Below are positions 41,036-51,395 of a DNA stretch of 64,000 bases, piece by piece. The translations under genes were made by a program, and so were the position numbers. Source of the DNA: Dermacentor variabilis (lineage: Eukaryota; Arthropoda; Arachnida; Ixodida; Ixodidae). Positions within the stretch are counted from its first letter, which is position 1. Every line of letters starts with the position of its first letter. The notes under the pieces are model-generated. The model made no database searches, was not told the DNA's origin, and saw nothing but the letters and a program-made list of their open reading frames with translations. The stretch covers positions 200,809,043 through 200,873,042 of the forward strand of contig NC_134568.1 in NCBI RefSeq assembly GCF_050947875.1, given 5' to 3'.

Positions 41036-41571
41036 TAGATGTGAAGCATTAGGGTTGTTAAGTGAATGTTTGTGCTCTTTTAGTCTAATATTAATGCACC
41101 TGCCGCTCTGTCCAATGTAAGTTTTTCCGCACAAGAGTGGAATCTGATAGACTATACCAGCGTTACAAGGCCCAAAAGGGGACACATATCTAACGCCGCA
41201 ATCATCTCTTCTTTTTTTGCCACCCTGTTCAAATTTCCTATTTATCATAGGACACATGATAGACAACTTGCGGGGGGCTGAGAAAACTGTATTGACGTCA
41301 TATCTATTGGCCACGTTCCGTAAACCATGGGATAATCAATGTACATAGGGCACCACAGCAAACTTGTTTTTCCTTTTTCTGTTTTTCTTGTTTCTTAGTG
41401 GGGCTTTTTACCTATTTTAAAAGCTTTTCGCAGGCTATTGATAATAAATGCACATGATAACTAGCCTTCTCCAACCTATCTATTTGTTGTGAAAAACTTT
41501 GTTGCATATTGTGTGGACATGACTTAGTGATGGCAGACCTAAGAGCTGAGTAAGCTATCCCCTGTTTAACA
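40994..41571 (-). pseudogene. Penelope-like element GIY-YIG endonuclease region
   Basis: The minus ORF 41314-40994 has GIVYQIPL (53-60) and YIGQSGRCINIRLKEH (66-81), with Arg72 and Glu80 in the positions expected for a GIY-YIG nuclease. The last ~15 residues belong to the inserted gag fragment. Upstream, to ~41571, pieces QSFSQQIDRLEKASYHVHLL and LCTLIIPWF of the linker after the RT are readable with several stops. Penelope-like RTs use this nuclease for target cleavage. The RT itself is missing, so the copy is 5'-truncated. Confidence 0.82.
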
Positions 41572-41687
41572 AGTCTGGATTGACAAGAAAAAATTCAAGC
41601 AATGGTTTCTTTGCCCTATATATGCTGGCACTATTCGCCTAGGGCAAAGAAACCACTGCTTGAATTTTCTTCTTGTCATTCCAAACT
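41572..41687. repeat. Inverted repeat at the head of the Penelope-like element
   Basis: 41572-41617 and 41641-41687 are inverted copies of ~46 bp with about four differences, around a 23-nt spacer (ATATATGCTGG...). Read on the plus strand the right arm codes PLLEFSSCHSKL; the left arm codes the related LLEFFL segment on the minus strand. So the head of the element is duplicated in inverted orientation. Confidence 0.85.
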
Positions 41688-41717
41688 TCATTATTTTTTT
41701 TCTCGTCGCTTTTTTCA

Positions 41718-42830
41718 GAAGAGTCTTCAAGCTTGCCCTCGGCCTTCCCGTCCGAACGCACACAGAAGACCTCCGCAAGTTGGGAATCTATAACACGTTC
41801 GACGAAATTGTTGAAGCCCAAGAGTTTTCTCAGCTTGTCAGACTCTCCGGTGCCCCAGCGGGCCGAACCATACTTGGCAAGCTGGACGTAACCCTACGGT
41901 CGTCGGTCCCGACACTGTGAAGCTGCCCAACGACCTACAACGAAGGACGAAGACGAGCCAAGGGTATAGCTCTGCTCGCCTGTGCCCGCTTAGACAAGGA
42001 TCGAACATGCTTCGTAGACGCTGCTTCGTACGCTCAAGAAGCCTTCTCCTCAGTGGTCATCAACTGTGATTATAAAGTGCTCAGCTGCCTACCATCCGCA
42101 CTTTTAGTTCCAGCGTTGCAGAGCAGGTTGCAATTGCTCTTGCATTGAATGACAGTGTACATGACACGATTAATTCAGACTCCATGGCAGCTGTCAGGGC
42201 CTTTCATACTGGAATGGTGGCTCCTCAGGCACTACGTATCATCCAAAATGCGAAAGACCTCAAACATCACTCATTGGCCTGGTTCCCTGTGCACCTTGGA
42301 ACCATTGAGGGTGCCTCGCTCAACCCCAACGAGGAGGCGCACACGGCTGCACGAGGTTTGACTGACCGTGCGCCGGGTAACGCGTCCTCTCTTGGGCGAC
42401 CCGAGCCTCTCTGCTCGTACAACGAGAACTGCAAGCATAATTATCTATCAAGAAGACTCCTGCCTTTGCCGCACTCCTCGCTGTGCAGGGCCCAAACAGT
42501 CACTCTGAAACTTCTACAAAGGAGCACTTGCCCGAGCCCCGCGGCATTGCACACAATGTACCCCGAACGGTTCCCAAGCCTGGACTGCCCCCTGTGTGGT
42601 GGTTATGCGGACTTCGAGCATGTCCTGTGGGGCTGCGCATCTGCCGGTCCCCCTTTCACCCAAAAGGAAATGATGAAGCTCATTAGGGCCCAGGATCAGA
42701 CATCTCAAATTCTGACAGTCCAGAGGGCCCACGAGAGGACCGCCAGGTTTCACCTGATGGTCCCCGAGCGGGCCCTAGCCAGGTGACGTTGAGTTTACTC
42801 GCGTCTATTGTGGACCGAATAAAGTTGTTT
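41718..42830 (+). pseudogene. RNase H-class LINE ORF2, C-terminal third
   Basis: Begins inside ORF2 with RRVFKLALGLPVRTHTEDLR and IYNTFDEIVEAQEFSQLV. Then ARLDKDRTCFVDAASYAQEA, the start of the RNase H domain with its first Asp, a frame change near 42120, and NSDSMAAVRAFHTGM with the third acidic position. The block AWFPVHLG.IEG...NEEAHTAARG follows, where the family has SHxGxxGNExAD; several key residues (H, N/D) are altered. The zinc tail CPLCGGYADFEHVLWGC is intact. Stop at 42784-42786, 3'UTR with AATAAA at 42818-42823. RT is missing (5'-truncated). Confidence 0.82.
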
Positions 42831-42849
42831 AACTCACTCACTCACTCAC
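42831..42849 (+). repeat. ACTC microsatellite LINE tail
   Basis: About four ACTC units after the AATAAA of the LINE. Confidence 0.8.
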
Positions 42850-44084
42850 GCCTCGCTTTTTTACGGCACGGCGCACTTCCGCTGATGCGTCGCGCGCGAG
42901 CTGTTGCAATTGTCTCGTTTCGCTCAGCACACGATTTTGAGCGCTGTGCACGAGGACGCCTGACTAGCGGTATAAGTCAGTGCTACATGAACACTGAGGC
43001 AGACACAAGCGGATCACAAAGAATGATCCTGAGCTGGAACACGGTAGAAAATGACATAGTTTCGGCATAAACATAGCATAAACATAGCATAAACAGAGAT
43101 GATGAAATCAGTTTCGTCACGTGTATGTTCATAAGATTTTGTGTCCAGTGACGCACGGCGACGAACTCGGCAGCCATGATGAAACTGCCGGTCAACTATT
43201 GCGAATGGCCGAAGTCAACTATTTCTTCATGCACGCACGTTAAAGTTATTCTTTAAAAAGGTGTTGTAAGATTACCATGCTTGGTGATTAACGTTGTGGT
43301 GCAAGTAGACCGAGGACGCATCATGAAAACAGTACGTGCCGACTAAGAAAATGGAGGTGTTTTCTTTTTCATTTTCTAACGTGTGCCGGTAGTTCCTAGT
43401 TCACAAGGGCTCTCCCGTTTATCCGAACCTCGCCGGCAAGCTGTCTGGCTGACGCCTCGCATCGCGCGCTTTATTACTTCATAAATAAAGTTGCGGTTGC
43501 CAAGAGTAGTTCGTTTTTCAGCTCTCTCAAGTCGGCGAGGTGCCCCAGTGGCACTGCTCGAGAGCTAATAGTGTGCATATTCTGTAAACGCATCGCGTGC
43601 ATATTGTTGATTTTGGCATATTCGCGCCCACTGACATCAGGCCGTTTTATCCATGTTAACCGCTTTTGCGTTAGAGTTATTTTACAGTTCTTTATTTTGT
43701 AAAGTTTGATGCCAGGGCACCAGGTAAACAATGTGGGAAAATCGTACCGTGAAAACTTTAGGAGCACGAAGTCTAGCAAATCGTGCTTCCTAGGAGCTTC
43801 GCAGTTAGCCTGTATTGGGATGTACGCTGGTGCGGCACACCCCATATCACACAGAGACACCTCTGATTGTTGTCACCTGAGTGCGACCTTAATAGACTTC
43901 AACGCTAGACATACCATAATAGCACGTTGCGCGTACGTTACCTATAGACAATGTTCAAACTTGACTCGTCCCCTATTTAGATCACATGCAGAGCTGTGGC
44001 AGCGCCTCTAGACTCGTCGCCGTTCGATAATGCGGCTATATCGAACCTCAAAGCTTAGTAACGGCACGTCATGGTATTCAATGA
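42850..44084. other. Intergenic stretch, no gene recognised
   Basis: A threefold CATAAACATAG-type repeat at 43069-43097. The minus frame 43860-43474 is open for 128 codons without known motifs. No terminal repeats found. Confidence 0.4.
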
Positions 44085-44215
44085 AAATAGTGTACAGACA
44101 GTGTCAATACAGGGCCAGGAAATACCTCGGGTAAATGAATATAAATACATTGGTATACGTTTACTGCAAACCGGGACGTACTCCACTCCGTATTACGTAA
44201 ATAAAATTCACCCCT
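44085..44215 (+). pseudogene. Short LINE RT fragment
   Basis: Frame from ~44088: VQTVSIQGQEIPRVNEYKYI, GIRLLQTGTY. The motif V-N-E-Y-K-Y-I/L-G is the block following the RT catalytic core in LINEs. Only ~40 codons remain; possibly from family A. Confidence 0.5.
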
Positions 44216-44231
44216 AAAGAGAAATTAGGAA

Positions 44232-44523
44232 ATAATGTAACGTGTGCGATGGCATCATTGACATCAGACACATGCTGGCGGGCTATCCCACGACTCTCGC
44301 CGACCCCGAAGAAAAATGGCTTTACTGGCACAAGATGATATCAAGCTCTTCCTATCAAGATCAACTACGGGCTGTCCAGAGGGTCCACGATGGCGCCATA
44401 AGGCTCGGCCTGACGGTGCCGACGTGGACGCGGCCCACCTCGGTCTGAAAACACTGGGCTTCAGGACTCTAATAACGTTTTGTGAATGAATGAATGAATG
44501 AATGAATGAATGAATGAATGAAT
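44232..44523 (+). mobile_element. LINE zinc tail with GAAT microsatellite end
   Basis: CNVCDGIIDIRHMLAGYP is a decayed zinc tail; then YWHKMISSSSYQDQLRAVQR and RLGLTVPTW, similar to the tail of the 41.7-42.8 kb LINE (QILTVQRAHERTARFHLMVP). The 3'UTR is short and ends in GAAT repeats at 44483-44523. Confidence 0.68.
44483..44523 (+). repeat. GAAT microsatellite
   Basis: About ten GAAT units, the terminal repeat of the plus-strand LINE. It abuts the 3' end of a minus-strand LINE. Confidence 0.93.
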
Positions 44524-44524
44524 T

Positions 44525-44779
44525 AGATATTTGGAAACATAGGAAAAAACAATGACAGCAAAAGGGGAAGAGAAATGCCATCATAGGAAGGAAGGAAAGA
44601 AAAAGTGGAGAAGGAAAGGCAGGGAGGTTAACCAGTTTAGCTTAACCGGTTTGCTACCCTACACATGGGAGCGGGATGGGGGGATAAAAGATGGGGAGGA
44701 GAGAGAAAGTGAGCACATAACACAGCACACACATCGTCAGTTACAGTCCGTCACTCTTGCGCGGTACGTGACATCACTG
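44525..44779 (-). mobile_element. 3'UTR of the minus-strand RNase H LINE
   Basis: Element orientation: CCCATGTGTAGGGTAGCAAA, CCGGTTAAGCTAAACTGG, TTAACCTCCCTGCCTTTCC, a form of LINE 3'UTR common in ticks. It resembles in layout (GTAGCA...CTCCCTGCC) the 3'UTR of the ORF1-only elements at 15.9 and 26.6 kb. Confidence 0.62.
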
Positions 44780-45412
44780 TCACAGCCGCTTGTCCAAGCC
44801 CGTCTCTTTCATGAACCGAAGTAGTCCCTTCGTCGCCTTCAGGTGCGATGTCTTCTGTGGGCGATATGTGAAAATAGTTGCAACTGACAATGGTCTATTG
44901 TCAAGGTGCGCTAGAACGGACGCCAGGGACTGCCTCTGAACATTATATTCAGGACAGTCGCACAGAATGTGTTCTAGCGTCTCCTCGCAAAGACAGGTAT
45001 TGCAGAGAGCATTGTCGGCCATTCCAATACGAAGTGAGTAAGATTTCGTGAAGTCCACCACTAGCCATAAGCGATAAAGCAGAGTGGCCTCACTTCGTCG
45101 GAGTCCAGTTGGCATAATGAGATGCATCAAAGAGGGCAGGTCATATTGACGATTGCTCCGGTTGGTCTGGCTGCTTGGTGTGCACCATAAAGAGAGCGTG
45201 ATCTGCTGTGCATGCACTCGAAGTCTGCTGGCTACGCCGGACCGTGAAAGGTATGGCCTCTTCTTGTCTACGTCGTCCTTTTTTGTCCTCTGTCTATGTA
45301 TGCGCTGTAAGTGACGCTTGATAACGTATTCAAGAGCTGCCCGAGCGGCATTATCGGCGTCTTCGTTTCCTATGACGCCGCAGTGACTTGGCAGCCACTG
45401 AAAAATGCCGTC
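44780..45412 (-). pseudogene. RNase H C-terminus and zinc tail of a LINE
   Basis: Open for ~211 codons but 5'-truncated. It begins at the RNase H signature FQWLPSHCGVIGNEDADNAAR (His and last Asp present), continues through a linker, and has LRRSEATLLYRLWLVVDFTK, then the zinc tail CNTCLCEETLEHILCDCPEY and LLRFMKETGLDKRL. The stop is at 44780. No internal stops, so it is younger than most relics here. RT and endonuclease are missing. Confidence 0.85.
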
Positions 45413-45424
45413 ATAAAGAAACAC

Positions 45425-46475
45425 AGAGCATTATGAGGATACAACAGGTACGAGGTGCTCCGGGGTACGTAGAAAGGCGTAATGGTTCCAGGACTTACAT
45501 TTGGAAATGCGGTTGTTTACTTGAAGTCAAGGGTACAATCAGGACTCGACGGCAAGCAAAGGTCAGGGGGACGCCTCGCATTGACGCTCACGGGGAGACA
45601 ACAAATGAAGCAGTGCAGGGTAATATGGGCTGGGCAAGTTTTGAAGTGATGGAAGCTCGCAGTTGAATTGATTACGAAGAACGACTGAGGAATATGGCAG
45701 AGAGTAAATTGGCTGGGAGAGTGTTCAGATATTTGTGCACGAAAAACATTAATTCACAATGGAGGAAAGAAACTAGTAAGCTTACCAGCAATATGCGACC
45801 GGTATGGTGAGCAACATGGCAACAAACAACGTCAAGCGGAAAGTCAGAGAGGCTGAGATAATCTTGTGGCTGGCGGCAGTGTAAAACAAACCTGCTATGA
45901 GTAACTGCTTAAGAGGAAAAAATGAAATCAGAAATAAACAATTTATGAGAACTCATAGGGAAGCCCATTACTTTTCGAAGCGAGATCAGTATGCCTTAGA
46001 GCATGCACTTATAAGGCGAGATGTAAGAAGGAAGAAGAAGCATGTTGGAAAAAGAAGGATCTTGATGCGGCAAAGCAAGGGAAACGATGGAGCATGTTTT
46101 ATTAGAATGTGAAGATATCTGCCCAGTGGTCGATTTGGGCACTCCTGGCCTCTTTGAAGCCCTTGGATTCAGTGAGAGCAAGGGGAAAATAAGCATGTCC
46201 GCAATAGCGATTAGAAAGAGGCAATTGGAAGATTGGTGGAAGAAAAGTAGGCAAATGACAAACAAGGGAGCCGTACAAAAACAAAATTCCTAGTAGGGGT
46301 TCGCAAAGTTTGGTGATGGAATCCATCGTGTTTTCGTTTTTTTTTCCTTTCCTTCTTTCTCTTTCTTTAACATAGGCTGAACATTAGGCAATATAATAGC
46401 AAGAGCTTGGTGGCGCACCCCACCGCCCCGTTCCAAAAGGGACGCTCATAGCATCTATCCATCGGCGGCGCCCTC
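45425..46475 (+). mobile_element. LINE family A copy 3, ORF2 3' part and 3'UTR
   Basis: Starts with a frame reading APGYVERRNGSRTYIWKCGC, then NMGWASFEVMEARS, stop, DYEERLRNMAESKLAGRVFR and NINSQWRKETSKLTSNMR. After damage, CGKARETMEHVLLECEDI and KRQLEDWWKKSRQ to the stop at 46291-46293. The 3'UTR has AGAGCTTGGTGGCGCACCCC and CCACCGCCCCGTTCCAAAAG with a short ATCC end, as in copy 1. Together the three copies give the family's order: MGWASFEV, linker, FEAR-G-L-RTRT, zinc, 3'UTR. Confidence 0.74.
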
Positions 46476-48648
46476 AATAAAACGGTCTATATTCACCGCA
46501 GGAAATAGGCGTAAAACGACACGAATGCAAGGAAGTATCCGTGTGAATGTCAGTGTCGTTTAGCGCCTATTTTCTGCAATCCTGCTAAACCAAATCGCCT
46601 TGGCATCAATTCTAATGCGTATCCACTGGTACAAAGCAAAGGTAGGATTCTAAAAGCCTTTAAGCGGCTCCGAAGTAGGCACCGTAAACTTCACAAGCCG
46701 CCAGAATCAGTTGCGCTGCACGTCGGTGTCGGCGAGGCACATACCGATGTCATTTACCGGAAAGATTGAAGGAAAAACAGCAATAACCGCACGTCAACGG
46801 TGCACGATTGCACAAAAAAGGTCCCGATTCAATAACACAATAAAGACATCGTGTGAAACACTTCGCCCTGGGCTCTTCCGCGTGCTTCCTTGTGTATACC
46901 GGCGCAATTTGATCCCGTGATGAAATTCCGTGGACTACACACACTACGTGCGCCGGTCTGCGAGTTCCCTCATCCGACACAGTCCGCTGGCGGTGTGCGT
47001 GCCTGCCTGCACAGCGCGCCGAATGAATGTTGCCGAGCAATGGTAGTGTTTTCCGCAACGCACCGCGGCCGTCTCGGCTTTCTCCGGCGACGAAGGGCTG
47101 CGGTGCCGAACGCCGGCTCGGCCGCGAAAGCATCGCCTTCATCGCACACGCGCGATGAATGGCCGCACTGGGCTCTGGCTAATCCTCGGAATTTCCAGGC
47201 GTGGAGGGACGTAGCCAGCTCTCGAAACGTTTCTGCGCGAGCGCATCGCGAAGTAATTCGAGAAACGGCAGGCGCCGCATCTCGACAGCCTTCGTATTCG
47301 CCTACGCAGCTTACACGGGCGCGCCGCATTTGTTATTATTTACCATTGTGCGTCTATATATCAGCCAAGTGCCGAAGCAGAGTGCTCGATAGGCGCTGCT
47401 CGCCTACGCTCGCAAAGCTCGACGACTCCCTAGGGCTTCTCTTGCGAACGGGACTGCTCCGAAACTCGCCCGCGTTTCTTTCCTTCTGTTAACCCGTTAT
47501 GAGCAACAATTATTTATACTCGTGGCGTTAAATGCTCGTGAAAACTACTCTAGAGCTCGCCTACAAAGAAAGAAAGGAAGAAGAAGAAGAAGCGTCTAAT
47601 TATTGCTCCAAAAGGACACACGAAACTTCGAAGACAACACAAGACGGGTTCCCGTTGTGTTAATGCTTAGCGATTCGACGAACGCGGCATTTCATCAAGT
47701 TATTTTGCATCCGAGACTTCATTCGGGGAAGGGCGCTCATCCGCCTCCCACGCGGATGAGCGCCCCGAACCCGGCGCCCAGTAGTGGTTGGGGTGTTCCG
47801 CCTGGCGAGTGCACCCGAACGTCGCATGCCTTAGTTTCGACATGTAACCCGGAAGGGTGGATATGTTCACTGGCCGTAATGCGGACACGGCTGCATTAAT
47901 CACTACATCTACGCCATATTTTTTTTTATTCTGCTAACTGACAAATTCGGTGAACATTTTTTTTTAATTTCTAGCTTGCCAAAAGGTGTATGTAAGTTCA
48001 GCATAGTTCCACATTCTTACGTATACCCGTAACACGTTGGAGTAGCGCCAGGTAGCGGCTGACTTTTTTGTTTTTCTTTTTAATCGCAAAGTTACCTCTC
48101 ACGAACGCCGGAAGAGCGGTCTCGAAACGGGGCCTAGCCCTGTGCCCAGCAACAGGGGAAATTTTGCTGTTTACACTGAAGAGACTTGTCAATTTTCACG
48201 CATGCGATAGACACCATGAATAGACACCATGTACATGGACAAAGACATGCGATAGACACCTTGGATGCTGGCACCCCTGGCCGTTAATCTTGTACAGACG
48301 GTATGTGCAAGAAAGTATACTAAGACGCCGCTTGAGGTCGTACAACTTGCTTTGTGGTGTTTATACGTGAGGTTTCTCGTTTTGGAATCGGGTGAGAAGC
48401 GTACATATGGCGTCACATCGACCTCGAAACTTCATGGTTTCCTTAAACCATTGCACCTTACCAGCGAAATACAGAAACAACAGACTGGGGCATCTGTGAG
48501 AACAACTTACCTACGCTTGAAATCAGTATGAAAACACGAGCTATGTGCAAAGACGTGAAACTAGTTTACGGCATTGCAGAAGACATTCTAGGAGATCCAG
48601 CTCAGGGTCGCAGCATTGATTATGAGTGAGCACCTGCCCACATCAAAA
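46476..48648. other. Intergenic stretch with a CpG-rich block
   Basis: 46930-47480 is dense in CG dinucleotides with a TCTATATATC TATA-like site near 47353. Frames on both strands are open but without motifs. 48195-48260 has three diverged GATAGACACC units. I find no gene. Confidence 0.4.
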
Positions 48649-49055
48649 CATATTTATTTTTATTTATTTATTAACACTTTCAACCCACAATGGGTCATTA
48701 CAGGAGTGGAACATACAAAGTGTTACATTCCTTGGCAGGTAGTGGAGCATCATACATCAATGTTGATTTTCTAGGTACAAGAATATTCTTTCAGATGAAA
48801 ACTAGGTATACAAGGTATACAAGATCAAGAAAGTATATTGTACACAAATGCACTCAAAGTGGCATACAAAGGTGATGCATAGAAAGACATACAAAGAGTG
48901 TCCAGACCCTAGCAAAAGTAACATACGGTATGATCGGAACATTGCACTTCTAATACTGTCTTCATAGTTGAACAAATATTCTAACGAACGAACACTTTCT
49001 GGACGACGCACTATAGAGGTGTACTCATGGACAAATAAAGGTCACAGGGGACAAA
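48649..49055 (-). mobile_element. 3'UTR and terminus of the minus-strand CR1-like LINE
   Basis: Element orientation: TAATGACCCATTGTGGGTTG, then GTTAATAAATAAATAAAAAT, the 3' end with an ATTT-type tail at ~48649-48672. Confidence 0.72.
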
Positions 49056-49831
49056 TTATGTAAAATATGTAGACTTAACTTTTTCCTGAAATTCACCTAA
49101 TGATGACAGTTTCACCTTAGCGTCTGGTAGCCCGCTCCATTCATTGATAGCCCTAGGGAAAAAACTAAAGTTAAAAGAATCAATAAAGACAGAGGGTGGG
49201 GGAATGTACATACTGTGTCTATGCCTAAAATAGGTGTCTGGTTGGATGATAAAGTAATCGTTTTTATTTATGCTAACGAGATCATGAATAACAAGCAAGA
49301 GAAATTTTAGTCTTGCGAGGGAAGTTCTAGATTCTAGAGAGGGTAGATGGGCAATTTTGTTAAGTTCTGAGGGGGGGGGGGGTCATGCCACCGATACTTA
49401 TCGTAAAAAAACCTTAAAGCTAGGCGTTGAATTTCATCACGTTTAGATTTATTCGTTACCATGTAAGGGTCCCATATTATTTTGGCGTACTCCAAGACTG
49501 GTCTAATTAACGTTTTGTATGCCAGAATTTTTATTTCAGGAGTAGCGCTGTGAATGCGTCTTCTTAAGGACTATAGCGCATTGCGTGACTTGGTACACAC
49601 GTCATCGATATCAACATTCCATCTTAAGTCGGACGCAATAGTAACACCAATATATTTATGAGCGGAAACCCTTGTTAAGGAAGTGTTCTCAATGGAGTAC
49701 TTATAGAACAGAAGTTTCTTTTTTCTCATAACCGTCATAACAACAGTTTTATTTGTGTTTAATGCCATTGGCCATGTGTCACACCAGGTTTTAATCTTTT
49801 GCAAGTTTAATTCAAGAATAGTCTGGTCATA
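49056..49831 (-). pseudogene. CR1-like LINE ORF2 C-terminus, after the nested insertion
   Basis: Resumes with DQTILELNLQKIKTWCDTW, PMALNTNKTVVMTV and VSAHKYIGVTIASDLRWN (49804-49571), then a decayed thumb region. The last segment 49298-49056 reads PDTYFRHRHSMYIPPP and FFPRAINEWSGLPDAKVKLS, the usual C-terminal end of this LINE class (FFPR-I-EWN-LP). In an uninterrupted copy DQTIL would follow the FADDCVLYN block, which lies 1.6 kb away beyond the nested LINE. Confidence 0.82.
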
Positions 49832-50672
49832 GGGTGGGTGGGTGGTGGTGGTGATGTTGAAGCAGGCGGGGTTAGCCTGGCATACATAGCCGCCAATTGT
49901 TCCACCTGATCCTCCTTCGAGTTGAGATCAGAGGTGTGTCACCAGGTGTCGATGAGCCCCTTGTCTCGCAGGAAGGCTATCAGCAGTCGTTGCGCTCTCT
50001 TCCTGAATGCCGCGGGCCCTCCGGGGAAAACAACGTCTTCAAAGGTCCTGTGCGTAAGACCGCTCATTTGTAGGTTGTCGACCTTCGCTTTTCTTTCTGT
50101 GTCACACTGCAGGCATAGCCAAACGAAATGCTCGAGGTCGCCAATGTCACCACAGAAAACACAGAGTGGGGAAGCGCGAAGCCCAGTCTTTAATAACCAA
50201 GCTGGGGTGTACGCAGAGTCGGTCCTGATGCGGTATAAAAGCGTCGCTTGTTCGCATGTAAATCGATGAGTCACAGGAGTATTCGTGTGGATTATTGTGC
50301 ATCTCTCTAAAGTGAAGGCGGATTGCACCCTTAGGGTTTTGAAAAGCTTTTGGAGCTTTCACTTTTGGGACACATGTCAGCGCTAGGCGTGCAAGGGCGT
50401 CAGCTTCCTCGTTTCCATCAATTCCTACGTGTGATGGAGTCCACTGAATCCTTACGTTAAATCCTTTGCTCGTTAGGTCTTCAATCAGTGCCAGAGACTG
50501 CCTTCTAAATTTCTCTAGAGGTAGGCCCCGATGTAATCTCTGTAATGCTGACTTGGAATCCGTCAGCACCACGACATCTCGTGCAGAAAAGGCCCGTAGT
50601 TTCCGCAAAGCCGCGGTGATTGCGGCGCTTTCTACTGTTGTAGAGGAAACTACGCGATCCTGTCGGCCAGAC
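49832..50672 (-). pseudogene. Nested LINE: RNase H and zinc tail
   Basis: RNase H: SSTTVESAAITAALRKLRAF (catalytic Glu), VVVLTDSKSALQRLHRG (Asp), RIQWTPSHVGIDGNEEADAL (His and Asp), all key positions kept. A frame change near 50300 leads to the tail CVFCGDIGDLEHFVWLC and FVFPGG-type VVFPGGPAAFRKRAQRLLIA, stop at 49939-49941. The 3'UTR ends with CATCACCACCACCACCCACC at 49832-49850. It lies wholly inside the CR1-like LINE. Confidence 0.85.
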
Positions 50673-51395
50673 CATCACGTCGATAAGTGGCGATCGACAG
50701 TGGAGATTGCGGCCTGGGCTATCCGGGCCAAACGTTTGTGTTGGTACCCCGAGATCCAAATGCAGATGCCATCTCCGTAGATGGACATTTTAACTGCCGT
50801 CCCACCTACTTTCAGGGCATCTGGAAGGCTGGCCATGGCAACGTTAAAAAGCAAGGGAGATAGGACACTTCCTTGTGGGACGCCGAGGGAAATTCGTCGC
50901 TTATTACTCATTATACTTCCGAGCTTAACTTGGACACATCGATCACTGAGAAATTCATGGACGAATCGAAGAGCATTTCCCGAGACGCCCATGGCTCGGA
51001 GTCCGTTGATGATGCCTGTATGAAGCACACAGTCGTATGCCTTGGCAACGTTCATAAAGATGGCGAGTGTGGAAAGGCCGTCTACGCGATGGTGCTCGAA
51101 AAGGCTTAGTAGATCCAAGACACTGTCCTGGGCACTCAACCGTGGACGAAATCCGGTCATACATGATGGCAGTCTATTTCCTTGCTGAAGATACCATGTT
51201 AACCTCGTGCATATTAGTCTTTCCATCAACTTTGATACGCATGATGTTAGCGATACTGGCCGATATGAGGTGAGGTTTGCAGGATCCTTTCCGGACTTGA
51301 GCACTGGCACCACCCATGCTGTCTTCCACGTTTTGGGATCTCTCCTGTGCTCCAGACGCGATTAAATATGTCCGGAAGGGCTCGTTTTCGTTCAT
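50673..51395 (-). pseudogene. Nested LINE: reverse transcriptase, 5'-truncated, catalytic motif lost
   Basis: Starts in mid-RT with ALPDIFNRVWSTGEIP, a one-base deletion, then VVPVLKSGKDPANLTSYRPV, GFRPRLSAQDSVLDL, the A-motif region IFMNVAKAYDCV, SLGVPQGSVLSPLLFNVAMA and YGDGICIW where YADD is expected. Both aspartate-bearing motifs are changed (F-x-D to M-N; A-D-D to G-D-G), so the enzyme would be dead. After AISTVDRHLS the thumb is missing and RNase H follows within ~15 codons: an internal deletion. The 5' end is at ~51395, where CR1-like sequence resumes. Confidence 0.84.

Noticed and set aside
43474..43860. 128-codon minus-strand ORF
   Set aside because: No recognisable motif and mixed low-complexity ends; could be a relic, but I could not support any identity.
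46890..47492. 200-codon plus-strand ORF
   Set aside because: Within the CpG-rich block, opposite a 119-codon frame; composition follows base content and no motif is seen.
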